From Candidatus Colinaster equi (GTDB taxonomy: Bacteria > Bacillota > Clostridia > Lachnospirales > Lachnospiraceae): a DNA stretch of 38,830 bases. Under the pieces are notes generated by a model. The model saw only the letters and a list, made by a program, of their open reading frames with translations, was not told the DNA's origin and did no database searches. The stretch lies in contig JAGHVF010000073.1 in assembly GCA_018064425.1 (NCBI GenBank), forward strand, positions 1 to 38,830. Direction: 5' to 3'. This document shows, piece by piece, positions 34,776 to 38,830 of this stretch. The stretch's first letter is position 1, and each line of letters opens with the position of its first letter. The position numbers were made by a program, and so were the translations under genes.

Positions 34776-35804
34776 TTAGACATTCTTACCCTTTATTATA
34801 TCAATCAACTTAGTACACACTATAGCAAACATATACTGTCTATCAACAATAAGCTTCGCAAATATTCTGGCTGCCAGATTATATTTTTCTATACTAACTA
34901 CATCTATTAATCTTTCAAATTCCTCGCATTCCCTTATTTGAACTATTCTCTTCCTAATTGCTGCGATACCATTTGGATTACGACATATTTCCTTTTTCAG
35001 ATATAATACAATTGCTCCAAATTTGTCAGCCAAAATCTGCGAATGGTATACATACCCATATCTGTCTGCCAGTTTTTCCAATTCACTATACAGAAGTTTT
35101 ATCTTATTGAAGACTGCCTCATCATATGCTCCAATCATTGACTCAGCATTTCTCACATAATGATATAAATAAGCATCGCTCATTACATATATACTAGATG
35201 CATTCATAAGCAATGCAAAAGTTGTCAAATCATCTTCGCCAAATGCAACTTCTTCATTCAAGTAAGGCATTACATCAAGTAACAACAAACGTCTAATCGC
35301 CTTGCTACATCTGGATTTCGGAAGTAAACCCGATTCCATGTCTCCATCTGAATAAAGATTGGGTAATATTTGTTCTTCGATATGCTGCCTATCATACAAT
35401 CCTGCTGGTAAATTGATATCCTTCTTTATTTCACTGCCATCATCATAATTTGAGCTCATCGAATACTGGATAATATCCGCGCCACTTTGTAAAATAGCCT
35501 TCTCTACAAGTTCAATCAAATTACTCTCAACATAGTCATCCGCATCACAGAATACTATATACTCGCCACGCGCTTCCGTTACACCACGTTTCCAGGCATT
35601 CATTAATCCGCCATTTTCTTGATGAACTACTTTCACATTACTATTTTTTATAGCATATTCATCAAGAATCCGTGAGGTATTATCTGTAGAACCATCATCG
35701 ACAAATACAATCTCATAACCATCTGTTGATTGATTAATCAGACTTACATATGTTGCATTTATATACTTTTCGCAATTGTAACATGGTACAACTATACTAA
35801 TCAT
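34776..35804 (-). CDS. family 2 (GT-A) glycosyltransferase
   Basis: A 342-residue inverting glycosyltransferase. Seen: I-S-I-V-V-P-C-Y-N at the N-terminus, F-V-D-D-G-S-T-D (Asp36, Asp37), E-N-G-G-L-M-N-A-W (64-71) and the metal-binding F-C-D-A-D-D motif (Asp87, Asp89), then G-E-D-D in the region of the catalytic base. The remaining C-terminal half is mainly helical and has no clear transmembrane segment. TGGAGT six bases before the ATG is a good ribosome binding site. It is 30 bp downstream of the truncated membrane-protein gene and 15 bp upstream of a GT4 gene. Donor and acceptor unknown. Confidence 0.93.
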   Translation of the reverse strand: MISIVVPCYNCEKYINATYVSLINQSTDGYEIVFVDDGSTDNTSRILDEYAIKNSNVKVVHQENGGLMNAWKRGVTEARGEYIVFCDADDYVESNLIELVEKAILQSGADIIQYSMSSNYDDGSEIKKDINLPAGLYDRQHIEEQILPNLYSDGDMESGLLPKSRCSKAIRRLLLLDVMPYLNEEVAFGEDDLTTFALLMNASSIYVMSDAYLYHYVRNAESMIGAYDEAVFNKIKLLYSELEKLADRYGYVYHSQILADKFGAIVLYLKKEICRNPNGIAAIRKRIVQIRECEEFERLIDVVSIEKYNLAARIFAKLIVDRQYMFAIVCTKLIDIIKGKNV

Positions 35805-35834
35805 AATATGACTCCAATACAGTACTTTATCATC

Positions 35835-36545
35835 TTATCTATTAACTATCTGCATTGCTTTTATCTCATCTATCAACATATACTCTCTTATATTTAATTT
35901 CTCATTACTGTGTTCATCAATCTGCCTATAGCATACGTTAATCAGTTCATTGAATTTCCATTCCGGATTATCAATGCTTACAATATCATCACGTCCGGTA
36001 TCAATATAGAATATCTTATTTGGAACACGTCCAACAGTCCTAAAATATGAGTAATACGGTTCCGGATCATTTACATTATACGTATATTCGCTTGCATCCA
36101 ATGTAGTGGGCGAACATATATCGCCATTAATCATCATATAAGCGAATGATGCCCAGTCAAGACATAACACTCTATCGCCCTCTTCTGTCATCGACTGCAA
36201 ATATCTCTCGATATCTACCACTGATTGTGCCTTACCAGCTGACGAATATAATCCTTTAAAAATACCTTCACCTATATATGTATCCAACTGTTCTCTTGGT
36301 TTCTCTTTAAAATAATATGTGCAATTACACCATATCTTAAATAGAATACATACAACAAATATCATCAATACCAATATTATCTGCTTATCTGACACATCCT
36401 TATCACTGGTGAATTCATTACTCATCATCGCGAGTGACATAAGCAATGGAACAAACAGCCAATATGCTCTTTCATTTCCAAACCCATATAGATTGTAAGC
36501 CCGCAATAGCGGGTACCTTTCTACAATATCATATTTTTGAGACAA
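35835..36545 (-). pseudogene. 5'-truncated polytopic membrane protein (GT-C-like remnant)
   Basis: The surviving 236-codon frame holds two hydrophobic helices (near residues 28-42 and 54-72) followed by a soluble domain of about 150 residues. This is what the C-terminal end of the polytopic glycosyltransferase-like proteins in this window looks like, with the many upstream helices missing. The frame opens with a TTG lacking a ribosome binding site, right where the IS66 element begins, so the gene appears cut by that insertion. The exact junction (somewhere in 36500-36575) cannot be fixed because the element's other end is outside the window. The fragment is unlikely to be functional. Confidence 0.7.
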
Positions 36546-36581
36546 TTATCCTTCAACAATAATCATTAAGGAGGATATTTC

Positions 36582-36962
36582 ATGTCTACCAATTCAAAAA
36601 TTCACCAAATCCGTCTTAGCGAATGGGCCGCTCGAATAGCGGATCAACAATCAAGTGGTCTTTCCGTTCCTCAATGGTGTGAGAAAAATGGAATAACTAC
36701 CCACAAATACTTCTACTGGAAACGGCTTCTCAAATCGCAGGTTGTCGATCAGGTACTTCCTGATATAGTTCCTGTGCAACTGCCCTCAGTATCAGAACCC
36801 ATTACCCCGATTCAAATTCCAAGTTCTACTTACACAAGTTGTGCAACTTGCACGAGTTGCACAAGTGCAAGGATTCTTATTAATGGCATCTCTATAGAAC
36901 TTGATTCGTCCGCATCCGAGGAGTTCATTCGAACCCTCATTAAGGCGGTGCGTTATGCTTAA
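36582..36962 (+). CDS. tnpA: IS66 accessory protein TnpA
   Basis: A 126-residue protein with a helix-turn-helix-like N-terminus (I-H-Q-I-R-L-S-E-W-A-A-R-I, then S-V-P-Q-W-C-E-K-N-G-I-T-T-H-K-Y-F-Y-W-K-R), the standard opening of IS66 TnpA, which assists transposition, probably by binding DNA. After residue 55 a low-complexity linker rich in Pro, Ser, Thr and Cys (with C-A-T-C-T-S-C) leads to a short conserved tail. AAGGAGG eight bases before the ATG is a near-ideal ribosome binding site. Its last codons overlap the tnpB start by eight bases (ATGCTTAA). Confidence 0.88.
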   Translation: MSTNSKIHQIRLSEWAARIADQQSSGLSVPQWCEKNGITTHKYFYWKRLLKSQVVDQVLPDIVPVQLPSVSEPITPIQIPSSTYTSCATCTSCTSARILINGISIELDSSASEEFIRTLIKAVRYA

Positions 36963-37314
36963 AGATGCTAACTTCAGTTCCTTTGCCGGAGTGTACATTG
37001 TTTGTGGATACACCGACCTTCGCTACGGAATTGATTCCCTTGCTTCCATCATTGAGCAGAAATACAAGATGAATCTTTTTGTTCCCAATACCCTGTTTCT
37101 TTTCTGCGGTGTCTCTGCCACAAAAATCAAAGGACTACTCTGGGAAGGTGATGGCTTTCTACTTCTGTATAAACGTGTCGAACAAGGTCGTTTCTCATGG
37201 CCTCGTTCCTCAGACGAGCTTCGAAAAATGTCTTTTGAACAGTTCCGATGGTTAATGCAGGGATTCGCCATTGACCCTATCATCCACGATATTAAGCCTT
37301 CGCGTTCTGCCTGA
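36955..37314 (+). CDS. tnpB: IS66 accessory protein TnpB
   Basis: A 119-residue IS66 Orf2-type protein of normal length. V-Y-I-V-C-G-Y-T-D-L-R-Y-G-I-D-S-L, then L-F-L-F-C-G and K-I-K-G-L-L-W-E-G-D-G-F-L-L-L-Y-K-R and F-S-W-P are the family hallmarks. It is required with TnpA and TnpC for transposition in studied IS66 members; its biochemical role is unclear. The ATG at 36955 overlaps the tnpA stop, implying coupled translation. The unrelated RNA-guided 'TnpB' nucleases should not be confused with this protein. Confidence 0.95.
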   Translation: MLKDANFSSFAGVYIVCGYTDLRYGIDSLASIIEQKYKMNLFVPNTLFLFCGVSATKIKGLLWEGDGFLLLYKRVEQGRFSWPRSSDELRKMSFEQFRWLMQGFAIDPIIHDIKPSRSA

Positions 37315-37592
37315 TTTCTTTGTGCAAAACAGAGAATTTTTAACGATTTTTCTGCCTTAAAAATCACTTCTCTTTAAGTGCTATGCACAGCCTCCGGGAG
37401 CTTATTTATCCATCTTCTTTAAGCTTCCAAGGCTCTGCATGGCATTTATTTTCCTTTTTTAGTCTGCTTTCTTGAGTTCCTGATTCCTCCTTATACGTTT
37501 TCTCATCCATAGGCATTATGACGAACCTCAAAAGTGCCTCAAATTCACTATTTGCAAGGTTTCTGCTATAATACTCTATAGGAGAAATGCCA
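37315..37592 (+). other. tnpB-tnpC gap with strong potential RNA structure
   Basis: This 278-bp gap holds no gene that I can support. It has a nested hairpin (GATTTTT 37345-37351 with AAAAATC 37359-37365, flanked by AGAGAA and TTCTCT) and a larger imperfect hairpin: 37380-37403 pairs with 37421-37443 over about 22 base pairs including wobbles, with a 17-nt loop. An extended -10 (TGCTATAAT, 37565-37573) lies close to the tnpC ribosome binding site AGGAG (37581-37585), perhaps too close to be the working promoter. The length and structure suggest control of transposase expression. Confidence 0.55.
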
Positions 37593-38830
37593 TGAATTTA
37601 TTATCTGATTCACAATTGAATAGCCTCAACAAAGATGCCTTAATTATTATCGTGTCTTCATTACAGGATCAGATTAAAGCCATGCATGATCAGCTGGATG
37701 CTGCTAATGCCCAGTTATCCGATACCAATCGTCAGATTGAATTACTCACTGAACAGATTCGCATTATGAACCAGCGTCAGTTCGGTCGCAAATCTGAAGG
37801 TTCTCTTAATCAATGTGATGGTCAGATAACTATCTTTGATTACTTCAATGCCGCCGAAGCTTTAGCAAACCAGTGTATACCCGAACCGGAAATCACTGAG
37901 GTTGTAGTTTCAACCTATCGCAGATCCAAGACAAGCGGCAAGCGAGAATCGGACCTTGAAGGTTTACCTGCGCGTATCTTTGAGCATACCCTTTCGGAAG
38001 AAGAACTATCCAAACTGTTTCCTGACGGTTACAAGGAACTTCCTGCCGAAGTATACAAACGTCTTCACATAATTCCGGAAACATTCATTGTTGATGAACA
38101 TCATGTTCACGTCTATGCTTCCAAGAAAAATACCGGTGAAATATACAAAGCTAACCGTCCGAAAGATTTATTCCGCAACAGTATTGTTACTCCTTCATTA
38201 CTGGCTGCCATTCTTAACGCAAAATACACTCTGGCCGTTCCTTTGGAAAGACAATCCAAATCCTTTAAGGATAACGGAATCAACCTTTCTTCAAACACCA
38301 TGGCCAACTGGGTTATCAAAAGTGCCGAGGAATACTTCTCGCTTATATATGACACTCTTCATAAAAAACTTTATGAAAACGATGTAATCCACGCCGATGA
38401 AACTCCGGTTAAGGTAATGCGAATCGAAAAACAGGCCATTAAAAACGGTAAGAAAACCTATATGTGGGTCTATCGAAACAAACCAATCGGTAATACCAAT
38501 CCCATAGTGCTCTTTGACTGGCAACCTTCAAGGAAGGCCGACCACCCTCGGGAATTCCTTAAAGACTTCTCCGGAACGGTAATCACAGACGGCTACCAGG
38601 TCTATCACAAACTAAGTTCCGAGCGGAAAGACCTTAAAGTTGGAGGCTGTTGGATTCATGCCCGGCGACCTTTTGCTGAATTCATCAAATCAGTCGGGGA
38701 AAAGAATGCCAAAGGCACCATTGCCTATGAAGCCTACTGTCTTATCACTCAGATAATGCATGAGGATAATAAACTCGATGATTTACCTTCAAATGACCGA
38801 CTTAAGCAGCGTCAACTGGTTATTAAACCT
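37593..38830 (+). CDS. tnpC: IS66 transposase TnpC (3' end outside window)
   Basis: The first 412 codons are open to the window edge. The N-terminus has a coiled-coil of the IS66 type (Q-D-Q-I-K-A-M-H-D-Q-L-D-A-A-N-A-Q-L) ending in R-Q-F-G-R-K-S-E, the zinc-finger-like/linker region follows, and the DDE catalytic core shows H-A-D-E-T-P-V-K-V (first Asp) and V-I-T-D-G-Y-Q-V-Y (second Asp), then G-C-W-I-H-A-R-R-P-F. The final Glu should lie beyond 38830. The ATG has AGGAG seven bases upstream; another ATG five bases earlier in a different frame opens a two-codon frame only. Cuts and joins the ends of the element; no frameshift is seen. Confidence 0.96.

Larger units (their letters stand above)
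36546..38830 (+). mobile_element. IS66-family insertion sequence (left part; right end outside window)
   Basis: Three genes in the IS66 order tnpA-tnpB-tnpC on the plus strand identify the family. The left end must lie between the truncated glycan gene and the ribosome binding site at 36570; the terminal inverted repeat and the expected 8-bp target duplication cannot be confirmed because the right end is not in the window. The element is transcribed away from the gene it interrupts. Confidence 0.88.

Noticed and set aside
36955-37314. RNA-guided nuclease of the TnpB (Cas12 ancestor) class
   Set aside because: Only the name is shared. The 119-residue length and motifs are those of the IS66 accessory protein.

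Overview
The window looks like chromosome of an anaerobic, AT-leaning Gram-positive bacterium, most probably a Lachnospiraceae-type Firmicute. This is inference from content: a YidC/glycerophosphotransferase fusion, a very large secreted papain-like protease with Big2, InlB-type and 'DYTV..NN..GTA' repeats, superoxide reductase with a mini-rubredoxin, strong AGGAG-type ribosome binding sites, and many large membrane glycosyltransferases. No RNA gene and no complete marker gene was seen, so genus is not claimed.

Layout, left to right. (1) 1-3400, minus strand: a small membrane protein, a YidC-CDP-glycerol glycerophosphotransferase fusion and a polysaccharide pyruvyl transferase, with a good promoter at 3372-3400. 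(2) 3400-4620: no credible gene. It holds a 21-bp duplication, then eleven 63-bp units each carrying an invariant 9-bp inverted repeat, then seven exact-period 62-bp units of a related family in the opposite orientation. (3) 4734-10436, plus strand: a 1900-residue secreted C1-family protease/adhesin with its own promoter, a perfect 12-bp-arm palindrome at the predicted transcription start, and a terminator. (4) 10516-11381, minus: mini-rubredoxin and desulfoferrodoxin, an oxygen-defence pair. (5) 11598-36545, almost all minus: a surface-glycan region in at least two blocks. The left block (11665-20902) has an O-antigen-ligase-like protein, a GT4, a GT2, two polytopic GT-C-like proteins and an MBOAT acyltransferase; an SGNH-type protein is encoded divergently from the MBOAT gene. 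The right block (21869-36545) has a DegT/DnrJ aminotransferase, a GT-C-like protein, a GT-D-like protein, a kinase-fold/methyltransferase-like fusion, two GT4s, an epimerase, a hexapeptide acyltransferase, a GT39-like protein, a PglK/MsbA-type ABC exporter, a GT2 and a 5'-truncated GT-C gene. A bidirectional terminator at 21835-21868 separates the blocks. (6) 36546-38830, plus: an IS66-family insertion sequence (tnpA, tnpB, partial tnpC) that appears to have cut off the 5' part of the last glycan gene.

How the genes could work together (inference): cytoplasmic GT2/GT4 enzymes build lipid-linked glycan, epimerase, aminotransferase and acyltransferase supply modified sugars, the ABC protein flips the product, GT-C enzymes and MBOAT/SGNH decorate it outside the membrane, and the ligase-like protein polymerises or attaches it. 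The YidC-glycerophosphotransferase fusion and pyruvyl transferase may act on a teichoic-acid-like polymer. The most unusual items are the two related hairpin satellite arrays, the YidC fusion, the kinase-fold/methyltransferase protein, and the structured tnpB-tnpC gap of the IS66 element.
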